Assembly (NCBI GenBank): GCA_013289045.1
Contig: JABDAU010000026.1
Span: forward strand, 1,343 to 44,006
Direction: 5' to 3'
Source: Bacteroidota bacterium
GTDB taxonomy: Bacteria; Bacteroidota; Bacteroidia; Sphingobacteriales; Sphingobacteriaceae
Length of the DNA stretch: 42,664 nucleotides
How positions within the stretch are numbered: position 1 is the first letter of the stretch; each line of letters opens with the position of its first letter. The position numbers were made by a program, and so were the translations under genes. Of the stretch, positions 34,855 to 42,664 are shown piece after piece. Under the pieces are notes generated by a model that saw nothing but the letters and a program-made list of their open reading frames with translations, did not search any database and had not been told where the DNA came from.

Positions 34855-36723
34855 ATGAAGAAAATCTACGTTCCTGTTATTCTTTTAATATCATTCTTTA
34901 CAGCGGCTTCCGTTACGATGTCGTGCAAAAAGAATTTCTTTACTGCAACCAGCACCACCAACCTTTCGCAAACTACTGTATTTACAGATAGTGCCAATGC
35001 CGAAGGTTTCCTGGCAAACATTTATGAAAATGCCGGTTTTGCGGTAAGCCCTACCCGGTTTACTTATAAAACATTATCGGGTACGTATATTCCATGCGGT
35101 GGTTTAGAAGCTGCTTGCGATGAAGCGGAAATATCGCACACCTTCTCGACAACAGCGCTCGCTTTTGCCTTGGGTTCGATAAATGCCGGTAATGTTACCG
35201 ATGATGCCTTTAAAACCTGTTATGCGCAAATACGCGCTGCAAACCAAATCTATGCAAATCTGTCAAGCGTGCCGATAAAATCAGCAAACAAGGTACAAAT
35301 GAAGGCGGAAGCGCAGTTTTTGCGCGCCTGGTTTTATTTTATATTGCTTGAGCACTATGGTGGTGTGCCAATAGTTGGGAACAACGTATACGACTATACA
35401 CAGACAATTTCTGAAAAAAGAAGATCGTTTGCCGATGTTGTTAGTTATATCACCTCCCAATGCGATTCGGCTGCTATGACATTGCCCACTACGCAAACCG
35501 GGCCTAATTATGGGCGGGCTTCCCAGGGGGCATGCCTGGCATTAAAAGCAAGGGTGTTACTATATGCGGCCAGTCCATTATTTAACAACCCGACTCCTGG
35601 TGGTTTTGGCCCCGATGGAAATAAAACCCCACAGGATATTGCAACGGCGCAAACCATTATTGTGGGTGGTAAAACAGTTAATATTCCCATTGATACAGTG
35701 AAATCGTATGCAGGCTATCTTACCTATAGTGCTAACCGTTGGCAATTAGCTAAGGATGCAGCGAGTGCGGTTATTGGTCTTTTTGCTTATAAATTAAATA
35801 CCGATGTTACAAGTATCCCCGGCTATGGTGCAGAGAATGCTTTACAATATATGTTTAGCCTGCGTCCTAATCCCGAATATATTTTCACGGAAATGGAGCC
35901 AAATGCCAACACGCTATTGGAAGGTCTTTTCCAGCCACCGTCAAGGACCGGCGCTAACGGAGCATTCCCTTACCAGGGATTGGTTGATGCCTTCCCGATG
36001 AGCAATGGAAAAGCGATAACCGATCCAACTTCCGGTTACGATCCTAATAATCCTTACGCAAACCGCGATCCGCGTTTTGAATCGAGCATTATACATAACG
36101 GAACCTTAATTGGTAACCGTACGCCCAATGGCCAGATCAACGGTTATTCTCCTGTAGTAACAGCTTTATTTTTCACCAACGGAGCATATAACGGCGGTAC
36201 CGATGCAGTTTACCAGGGTACGCCTACCGGCTATTATAATAATAAAATGCTCGACCCTGCTGCTATTTCAGAAGGCTTTTTTGCTACTACAAACCGTACG
36301 CTTCCACTGATCCGCTATGCAGAAATATTGCTTGACTATGCTGAGGCGGCTAACGAAGTTAACGGCCCTACATCAGATGTATACACAGAAGTAAACGCCA
36401 TACGCCAGCGTGCCGGATTAAACCCTTATGCATTGCCTGCTGGTTTAACAAAGGATCAGATGCGTACTGCTATACAAAGCGAACGCCAGGTTGAGCTTGC
36501 TTATGAAGGCCATCGATTCTTTGACGTGAGGCGCTGGCTTATTGCAGATCAAACTGAGAATATTAATGCCGGGGGTATGGAGATCGATGTAAATAACACA
36601 ACCCTAACGTATAAGAAATTTGTGGTTCGCCAGCACATCTTCCATACGCAGATGTATTTATGGCCTTTCCCGCAAACAGAAATAGGAAAAGGCGCCGGCT
36701 TGGTACAAAACCCGGGTTATTAA
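34855..36723 (+). CDS. SusD/RagB family glycan-binding lipoprotein 1
   Basis: A 622-aa lipoprotein (VTMSC, Cys24). TPR-like helices of the SusD fold are visible: AEAQFLRAWFYFILLEHYGG near 145-165, SQGACLALKARVLLYAASPL near 223-242. The C-terminal IRYAEILLDYAEAANEVNG, INxIRQRAG-like VNAIRQRAGLNPY and ERQVELAYEGHRFFDVRRWL are diagnostic for RagB/SusD. It should cap a SusC barrel on the cell surface and bind oligosaccharide. It is the first gene of the block and is separated from the only SusC by two small genes, which is unusual. A second SusD-like gene of the same type follows the SusC. Confidence 0.93.
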   Translation: MKKIYVPVILLISFFTAASVTMSCKKNFFTATSTTNLSQTTVFTDSANAEGFLANIYENAGFAVSPTRFTYKTLSGTYIPCGGLEAACDEAEISHTFSTTALAFALGSINAGNVTDDAFKTCYAQIRAANQIYANLSSVPIKSANKVQMKAEAQFLRAWFYFILLEHYGGVPIVGNNVYDYTQTISEKRRSFADVVSYITSQCDSAAMTLPTTQTGPNYGRASQGACLALKARVLLYAASPLFNNPTPGGFGPDGNKTPQDIATAQTIIVGGKTVNIPIDTVKSYAGYLTYSANRWQLAKDAASAVIGLFAYKLNTDVTSIPGYGAENALQYMFSLRPNPEYIFTEMEPNANTLLEGLFQPPSRTGANGAFPYQGLVDAFPMSNGKAITDPTSGYDPNNPYANRDPRFESSIIHNGTLIGNRTPNGQINGYSPVVTALFFTNGAYNGGTDAVYQGTPTGYYNNKMLDPAAISEGFFATTNRTLPLIRYAEILLDYAEAANEVNGPTSDVYTEVNAIRQRAGLNPYALPAGLTKDQMRTAIQSERQVELAYEGHRFFDVRRWLIADQTENINAGGMEIDVNNTTLTYKKFVVRQHIFHTQMYLWPFPQTEIGKGAGLVQNPGY

Positions 36724-36770
36724 TAAACATTCACGAAATATTATAATATCTAATTTATAAATAAAGGAAT

Positions 36771-37235
36771 ATGAAAAAGATTAGTAGACTGGAAAGATTC
36801 AACCTGCTGCTTGTGTTTGCAGTGGCATTGATCACATGGTCGTCATGCAAGACTGATAAAATCAGATCGCTGTCTGAGCCGGTTAAAGATATTAGCGGCA
36901 CCTGGAAAATAGTAAAAGCCACACGTAATGGTACAGACATTACAACTGTTGTTGATACTAATATTTATAATTTCAGCAAATTCAGGTTAAGTTTCTCCGG
37001 TAACGGTTACACCGTTACCAACCCGTTGCCATTTATAGTTAGTGCAAACGGTACATACTCAGTGGATAACCCGCAATACCCGTTTTTGATCACATTTACA
37101 GCTACCGGCACAACTACACCGGTATCAACAGCATTTACTTATCCTATAGTAAACGGTGTGCGTGTGTTAACGCTGGTATTTTCACCGGGCTGTCCGCAAA
37201 ATGCCTATTCTTATTCATTTGTAAAGGTTAATTAA
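36771..37235 (+). CDS. DUF5004-like small lipoprotein
   Basis: A 154-aa lipoprotein (TWSSC, Cys26). The mature domain begins VKDISGTWKIVKATRNGTDI, a lipocalin-like opening (SGTWK), and is all-beta thereafter, ending NAYSYSFVKVN. This fits DUF5004, a family found in Bacteroidota utilisation loci (assigned from memory). It is probably a surface glycan-binding accessory of the SusC/D complex. It starts 47 nt after SusD, with AAAGGA before the start codon, and is followed 20 nt later by the DUF4961-like gene. Confidence 0.7.
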   Translation: MKKISRLERFNLLLVFAVALITWSSCKTDKIRSLSEPVKDISGTWKIVKATRNGTDITTVVDTNIYNFSKFRLSFSGNGYTVTNPLPFIVSANGTYSVDNPQYPFLITFTATGTTTPVSTAFTYPIVNGVRVLTLVFSPGCPQNAYSYSFVKVN

Positions 37236-37255
37236 AAACGATTAAAGAAGAAGTT

Positions 37256-38305
37256 ATGAGATCATACATAAAAATAAAAGGCCGTAATTTATGGAAGCTT
37301 TGTATGCTTGCCGTATTAGGTATTTCATTAACCTGCTGCTATGTGTTAGTTGAAAAGATCGATCAGCCGACAACCGCTGTTGCAGGCCAAACGATAACCA
37401 TAAACCTAAGGGACAGTGTTAATACACAGATTTCTACCAACCAATCTCCCTACCCTCAGCCAAGCAATTTTGTTTTAGCTTTCCTGGCGCCTAAAGGATG
37501 GGATGTGGCTGATAATAATAATATGACGGTTTCCTATACCAGTTCATTAGGTAATGGCAACATGCAGTTAATGCCTGCAAGCGCTATTGAGCCAAACTCA
37601 AAATTAACATGGGCTAAAGCTGCCACTGCTAAATTTGGCATCGGTAAAAACCTGGTAAATGATGTGGAATGGGTAGTATTCCAATCTTCACAGCAATATG
37701 CATTAACAAACGGAATAAATATAACCGGTAACATTATTATCAAGCTTAAAGTGGGTGCAGATGGCAACAATACTTACTATTTTCCTGAATATGTAACCTG
37801 CGATAGTTTCGACGGTTATAGCGACGATACTTATTGGAACAATGGTAAAATTTATTCGCAGGACAACGGCCCTTGTCTTCTCCAAACCGGTACCAACGGC
37901 GATCTGCATGATTACTGTAACCCGCAGCTTACCTCGTTTAACCCGCCAAAAAGTTTGGATAATGAATTTATCACGCTTACCTATAATAATAAGTTAACGC
38001 CAACAGTATTGTCAAATACAACTAACGTATACCTGTGTGTTGACTCCGCATACCTGAGTGATGGATCTGCAATAACCAATTATTGTGTTCAGGCAGAAAA
38101 ATCAAACCTGGTACAAACAACACCAACAAGCGGTTTATTTAATCTGACCATTTGGCCAAGGTCTTATTTCGGACTAACAGCCTCGCAGACACTTACAAAA
38201 CTGGTGTATCATATAACCGACCAAACAGGTACTAAGCGGGTAGGATATGGCGGTGTGTCGGGCAGTAGCTCTCCGGCATTCGTTTACAAGTTTGGATGTA
38301 AGTAA
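37256..38305 (+). CDS. DUF4961-like surface lipoprotein
   Basis: A 349-aa protein with signal/lipobox ISLTCC (Cys27 or 28). It is beta-rich throughout; a C-terminal module of about 110 residues runs from SLDNEFITLTYNNKLT through LVYHITDQTGTKRVGYGG. The pairing with a DUF5004-like gene next to SusD resembles the DUF5004/DUF4961 pairs I recall from other loci; without a profile search the family call stays tentative. It probably takes the SusE/SusF-like position of surface glycan-binding proteins. Co-transcribed with its neighbours on both sides; 142 nt separate it from SusC, an AT-rich gap without operator copy or obvious hairpin. Confidence 0.65.
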   Translation: MRSYIKIKGRNLWKLCMLAVLGISLTCCYVLVEKIDQPTTAVAGQTITINLRDSVNTQISTNQSPYPQPSNFVLAFLAPKGWDVADNNNMTVSYTSSLGNGNMQLMPASAIEPNSKLTWAKAATAKFGIGKNLVNDVEWVVFQSSQQYALTNGINITGNIIIKLKVGADGNNTYYFPEYVTCDSFDGYSDDTYWNNGKIYSQDNGPCLLQTGTNGDLHDYCNPQLTSFNPPKSLDNEFITLTYNNKLTPTVLSNTTNVYLCVDSAYLSDGSAITNYCVQAEKSNLVQTTPTSGLFNLTIWPRSYFGLTASQTLTKLVYHITDQTGTKRVGYGGVSGSSSPAFVYKFGCK

Positions 38306-38447
38306 ATGGTATAAATTGATTATATATTAAGATTATATAGTTTACTGATTGCTTTTTTGTTTTTTATTTCACGCTATTTAGATGTGTAAATTACTGATAG
38401 CCTGAAAGTTATGATTTTATTTTCATCAACAATTTAAATCTGATTCT

Positions 38448-41400
38448 ATGCTTCATTGCTACTCAAAAAAATGCTTAACGGGGATATTCATACTGATGCT
38501 GCTGCTGGTGAAAACCGGTTACGCCGCCATGCGCGATACAACCGTTAGTTCCGTCAGCAAAGCCCCAGATCTGGTTACAGGTACTGTAATTGATCAGTAT
38601 GCCCTCGGTATAAAGGGTGTTAAAGTATTTATTAAAGGCAATGCCAATTTTGTTAAAACGGATGAAAATGGACATTTTGAGCTGAATGCACCTGCGGGCA
38701 GCTTATTGGTTTTCCAGGCCCCTGATTATTATACCAATCAGGCAACCGTTGGCGCTAACAAAAATATTACGATAAGGCTATTGAATTCTTACCTAAAGTC
38801 GCCTGACGAGGTAGATATGCTGTACCATACACAAAGTGCCGAAAGCATACTTGGTTCGGTATCTACCGTATATACCGATCAATTGGCTACAACTCCTGCA
38901 TCATTGTATGTTTATGCATTACCTGGCCAATTACCGGGCTTATATACCCAGCAGGTTTCCGGTTTTACTTCGTTTAACACAGCTGCATTGTCTGTATCTT
39001 CGTTTGGTTCAAACTTTGTTCAGGCCACTTCACAAAATAACAGGTCAAACGATAACAACGAGATTTCAATGTCTCTGCGCGGACAAACGCCCGTAACCAT
39101 TATTGATGGTGTACAGCGCGATATATCTTCTATCGATCCCGAAAGCATCGAGTCTATATCAGTTTTGAAAGATGCGTTGTCTACCATGCTGTTAGGCATA
39201 AACAGTTCAAACGGCGTGTTGCTGGTTACAACCAAAAAAGCCCAGCCCGGCCGTACACTGATCTCGTTTACCAGCGAATATGGCGTACAAAACTCGTTAG
39301 GCCTGCCAACCCCGCTTCCGGCTTATCAATGGGCTTATCTGTATAATGAAGCATTACAAAATGACGGTAAGGCCCCATTCTATACGCAGGCAGATTTTAA
39401 TGCATATAAAAACCATTCAGACCCGATCGGCCATCCCGATGTAAACTGGTTTAATACTCTTTTAAGAAAAAATGCACCAATTCAAAGCGACCGCCTGAAT
39501 GTTAGTGGTGGTAACGAGATTGCAAAATATACCGTTGGCATAAGCTATTTTGATCAGGCAGGAATATTCAATGAAGCCCCCGATGCAACATCGAACACAA
39601 ATAATAATTTAGACAGGTACATAATAAACTCTGATGTTTCCGTACAGGTAAACAAGCGTTTAAACGTTGACCTGCAATTATTTGGCCGTGTTCAGCAAGC
39701 AACAGAGCCAGGCGGTGGTATTAGCAATATATTAACCACGTTATATGGTACCCCAAATAATGCTTATGCTACACGTAACGCTAATGGTAGTTTCGGTGGT
39801 TCAACGCTCGGAAGCGTATTCCAGAATAACCTGCTGGCAATGACAGAGTATTCCGGTTATATCCAGAACAACACCAACGATATATTGGCCAACCTTGCGC
39901 TTAATTATGACCTGAACAGCATCTTAAAAGGATTGACCTTGAAAATGCAGGGTAACCTTTCCTATCAGTCTCAAAACTCACTCAACCGTAGTTTAGTAAA
40001 TCCTACATATGTACAGAACTCCGATAGCAGCTATACTGCGGTAGGAAATACAGTAGCACAAAGCAATGCATTTACAACAGTACTAACCAACCGCCAGTCA
40101 TTTGGGCAGGCAGCGCTTAACTACACGCACGAGTTTGGTAAAAGCAGCGTAAACGCTATGTTGTTGTATAACACACAATCGCTGGTGAGCAACTATGACC
40201 TTTCTGCCACCACAATAAACCGCGCCTTAAATGTAACCTATAACTATGATGGCAAATACTTTGCCGAAGGTACAATCAATAACAGCGGTTATAACAGGTA
40301 TACCCCGGGCCATCAAAATGGCTGGTTCTATGCAGGTGGCCTTGGATGGCAAATGGGCAAAGAAGACTTTATTAAAGATAACTTCGATTGGATCAGCTCA
40401 TGGAAATGGCGCTTCAGCTTTGGCCGTACAGGTAACAACAATGTCGATCAGTTCTCATACTACGGCTATGTACAAACCTATAGCACCAGTAACATCAACT
40501 GGAACTATTATACCGGTACCGGCCGTGCTGAACAATTTACTTATTATGAAAATACAATAGCTAACCCGTTCCTTTCATGGGAACAGGCTGATAAACGTGA
40601 TATAGGCACAGACATATCTTTATTTAAAGATCACCTGCAAATTACAGCAGATTATTATCATGACAGGTACTCTGACCTGTTGCAGATACGCGGCGCTAAC
40701 GTTGCATTGCTGGGTGTGCCTTTCCCTTACGAAAATATTGGTATCAACTTATACCACGGCTTCGAGTTTTCGGCAACTTACCGCAACAATATTGGCAAGT
40801 TTAACTACTTCCTTACCGGTAATATCTCTCAGCAAGCATCAAAAGTTATTTATAGCGATGAGGAAACGCCATTGTATCCATGGCTGAAGCATACAGGTTT
40901 ACCTGTTACAGCGCAATTTGGTTATGTAGCAGACGGTTTCTACCAAAATGCTGCCGAAGTAGCAAAAGCTCCGGCTTACTCTGGTTATACTATACGTGTG
41001 GGTGATATGAAACTGGAAGACCTCAACGGGGACGGTGTAATAAACCAATTTGATCAGCGGCCTATTATGGGCTTAAAACCACTGGTATTTTACGGTGGTA
41101 CATTAGGCTTTAATTATGATGGCCTTAGCGTTAGCGTGATCTTACAAGGGGTGGCTAATCGCCAGATCAACATAGAGAACAACGTTACCAACTCCTTTTC
41201 GGGATTAGGTGGTTTTGGAAGCCCGCCGCAGGGACAGGCTTATTCTTCAGCATCAGCGCGCTGGACACCTGAAACAGCCAATGTAGCTCAATTGCCTGAG
41301 CTATCATTCCAAAATTTAACCTTTGGCGGTTATAATACAAATTTCTCAACTTTTTATGTGCGCAGCGGCGATTACATAAGGGTAAAAAATGCCGAAGTAG

Positions 41401-41576
41401 GCTATACATTACCAACCATGTGGAGCAATAGGCTTAAACTAAGCAATATAAGGGTGTTTGTTGATGGAGAGAACTTATTTACTAAAGCTGGTTACGGTGA
41501 CACCGATCCGGAAGTTGGTCCGGACTTGTACCCGATCCAAAGAGTAGTAAGTTTTGGTGTGAATGTTAAGCTTTAA
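38448..41576 (+). CDS. SusC/RagA family TonB-linked outer-membrane transporter
   Basis: A 1042-aa protein with signal peptide (cleavage near GYAA). It has a carboxypeptidase-regulatory-like domain (VTGTVIDQYALGIKGVKVFI, about residues 43-110) and a plug with the SusC/RagA signature SSIDPESIESISVLKDA and SNGVLLVTTKKAQPG near residues 225-265. The remainder is a large barrel ending in QRVVSFGVNVKL. The region between the first domain and the plug (LYVYALPGQLPGLYTQQVSG) is a less common version. It imports oligosaccharides through a SusC-SusD pedal-bin complex. The adjoining downstream SusD (28 nt) is the likely partner; an upstream SusD may be an alternative one. Confidence 0.95.
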   Translation: MLHCYSKKCLTGIFILMLLLVKTGYAAMRDTTVSSVSKAPDLVTGTVIDQYALGIKGVKVFIKGNANFVKTDENGHFELNAPAGSLLVFQAPDYYTNQATVGANKNITIRLLNSYLKSPDEVDMLYHTQSAESILGSVSTVYTDQLATTPASLYVYALPGQLPGLYTQQVSGFTSFNTAALSVSSFGSNFVQATSQNNRSNDNNEISMSLRGQTPVTIIDGVQRDISSIDPESIESISVLKDALSTMLLGINSSNGVLLVTTKKAQPGRTLISFTSEYGVQNSLGLPTPLPAYQWAYLYNEALQNDGKAPFYTQADFNAYKNHSDPIGHPDVNWFNTLLRKNAPIQSDRLNVSGGNEIAKYTVGISYFDQAGIFNEAPDATSNTNNNLDRYIINSDVSVQVNKRLNVDLQLFGRVQQATEPGGGISNILTTLYGTPNNAYATRNANGSFGGSTLGSVFQNNLLAMTEYSGYIQNNTNDILANLALNYDLNSILKGLTLKMQGNLSYQSQNSLNRSLVNPTYVQNSDSSYTAVGNTVAQSNAFTTVLTNRQSFGQAALNYTHEFGKSSVNAMLLYNTQSLVSNYDLSATTINRALNVTYNYDGKYFAEGTINNSGYNRYTPGHQNGWFYAGGLGWQMGKEDFIKDNFDWISSWKWRFSFGRTGNNNVDQFSYYGYVQTYSTSNINWNYYTGTGRAEQFTYYENTIANPFLSWEQADKRDIGTDISLFKDHLQITADYYHDRYSDLLQIRGANVALLGVPFPYENIGINLYHGFEFSATYRNNIGKFNYFLTGNISQQASKVIYSDEETPLYPWLKHTGLPVTAQFGYVADGFYQNAAEVAKAPAYSGYTIRVGDMKLEDLNGDGVINQFDQRPIMGLKPLVFYGGTLGFNYDGLSVSVILQGVANRQINIENNVTNSFSGLGGFGSPPQGQAYSSASARWTPETANVAQLPELSFQNLTFGGYNTNFSTFYVRSGDYIRVKNAEVGYTLPTMWSNRLKLSNIRVFVDGENLFTKAGYGDTDPEVGPDLYPIQRVVSFGVNVKL

Positions 41577-41604
41577 TTTGGTCAAACAGATAGTTAAAGA
41601 GATT

Positions 41605-42664
41605 ATGAAAAATTATAAAAGTGTAATATTAATAGTAATCGGCTGCATTACATTGCTTGCTGCCTGTAAGAAATCCGAAACATTCCCGGTTGATAAAGTA
41701 AGTATCAGCTATGTGTTCGACCCACGGGATTCAGCGGGTACGAATGCGCAAAAATACTTGCTTAACATATATTCGGTGCTTAAAAATGGCCACAACCGCG
41801 TAGGAGGTGATTACCTTGATGCTGCAGGCGACGATGCTGTTTCATCTGCATCGGGCCGTGATGTTACCGTCTTATCAACAGGTAATTATACATCGGTTGG
41901 TTTCCCTACAAGTGAGAACCTGTGGTCGGGTACAAATTCAACCAATACTTACAACTACTGGTCGGGTATACGCTATGCTAACGAATTTATAGATAACATA
42001 GGCGTTGTACCGGTTAAGGATGCGATCATTAACGGAAAGGTAAATGGCATAGGCGTTTCAACCCGTTATATATGGAAAAGCGAAGCCCGTTTTTTACGTG
42101 CTTATTTCTACTTCGAGCTTGTTAAACGTTATGGTGGTGTTCCGTTACTGGGTAACACCGTGTATAACATCAATGACAATCTCGCGTTGCCAAGGCAAAA
42201 CTTTTCTGATTGTATTACTTACATCGTTAATGAGCTTGATGCGATAAAGGATAGTGTGATCACTGTTCCTTTGAATAACCCTTCAGCAGATAACTATCGT
42301 GTTTCGCAGGGTGCTGTACTGGCGTTAAAAGCCCGCGTATTGCTGTATGCGGCAAGCCCGCTGTTTAACAGCAGCTCAAATTCAAATGCTTTATTAGGCT
42401 ATACAAGCTATTCGGCTGCAAGATGGACCGCTGCTCAAACTGCAGCTAAGGATGTAATGAATTTAAATGCTTATCATCTCGATCCGGTATTTAAAAACAT
42501 CTTCCTTACACAAAATGATCCTGAAGTTATCTTTATCCGTACTGTTGATAATGGTCATGGTATCGAGGTGAATAATGCTCCTCCGGGTTTCAGTTCGGCG
42601 TTAGGTACAGGAAATACCAGCCCTACGCAGGAACTGGTGGATTCATACCCAATGATAAATGGTA
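41605..42664 (+). CDS. SusD/RagB family lipoprotein 2 (3' partial)
   Basis: The gene starts at ATG 41605, 28 nt after SusC, and runs off the right edge after 353 codons. The signal is MKNYKSVILIVIGCITLLAAC with lipid Cys21. SusD helices seen: SEARFLRAYFYFELVKRYGG, then SQGAVLALKARVLLYAASPL, and PTQELVDSYPMING at the edge. It closely resembles the first SusD of the block in these segments, suggesting duplication and divergence around one SusC. It is the canonical SusD partner by position. Confidence 0.92.
   Translation, partial: MKNYKSVILIVIGCITLLAACKKSETFPVDKVSISYVFDPRDSAGTNAQKYLLNIYSVLKNGHNRVGGDYLDAAGDDAVSSASGRDVTVLSTGNYTSVGFPTSENLWSGTNSTNTYNYWSGIRYANEFIDNIGVVPVKDAIINGKVNGIGVSTRYIWKSEARFLRAYFYFELVKRYGGVPLLGNTVYNINDNLALPRQNFSDCITYIVNELDAIKDSVITVPLNNPSADNYRVSQGAVLALKARVLLYAASPLFNSSSNSNALLGYTSYSAARWTAAQTAAKDVMNLNAYHLDPVFKNIFLTQNDPEVIFIRTVDNGHGIEVNNAPPGFSSALGTGNTSPTQELVDSYPMING

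Noticed and set aside
22587..42664. Mobile element or recent horizontal insertion of the utilisation locus
   Set aside because: No transposase, integrase, tRNA or flanking direct repeat was seen in the window, and the right end of the locus is outside it, so transfer cannot be judged.

Overview
The window looks like a chromosomal segment of a Bacteroidota bacterium, most likely of the Sphingobacteriaceae (Mucilaginibacter/Pedobacter-like). The evidence is a SusC/SusD transport system, DUF4249 and CarboxypepD_reg-type TonB receptors, many lipoproteins with a Cys at about residue 20-28, few Shine-Dalgarno sites, and candidate promoters of the Bacteroidota type (TTTG / TAnnTTTG). The genus is inferred from gene content and style only.

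Left part, 1-22.3 kb (mixed accessory and housekeeping genes): (i) a tightly overlapping trio on + (1-4018): a membrane-anchored spermidine-synthase-like protein, cut by the window edge, then a Tat-type flavin amine oxidoreductase and an unrecognised polytopic membrane protein. (ii) A minus-strand pair of secreted GH13 alpha-amylases (4036-7241) with a palindromic candidate operator just before the first gene. (iii) A DUF892 ferritin-like protein, a transglutaminase-like protein, a small membrane protein plus a GT39-like glycosyltransferase, and a DUF4932 HExxH protein. (iv) A TonB receptor/DUF4249 pair, a GH28 polygalacturonase-like enzyme, an alpha/beta hydrolase, and a very large CarboxypepD_reg/MG2-like/plug protein.

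Right part, 22.3-42.66 kb: a polysaccharide utilisation locus that runs off the right edge. It holds two tandem paralogous lipoproteins (ricin-type lectin plus a probable beta-propeller), a divergent GH38-type protein, a GH92 alpha-mannosidase, an SGNH hydrolase, a small orphan secreted protein, a CE1/esterase-D-type esterase, and the block SusD - DUF5004-like - DUF4961-like - SusC - SusD (partial). GH92 plus GH38 points to an alpha-mannoside substrate (yeast/fungal mannan or high-mannose N-glycan), possibly decorated with acyl groups removed by the two esterases.

The most notable signal is a repeated intergenic motif, TTGCTAAAnCGnTTT, with a central CG as in LacI/GalR operators. Clear copies lie before four plus-strand units of the locus (22587, 26450, 29215, 34855), and one close variant faces the divergent 1297-codon gene. 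No other intergenic copy was seen in the window by eye. At three sites the 5' TTTG of the motif sits 18-19 nt before a TAnnTTTG-like -7 box, so a bound protein would cover the -33 element. No regulator gene is present in the window. No rRNA, tRNA, CRISPR array, IS element or prophage was recognised.
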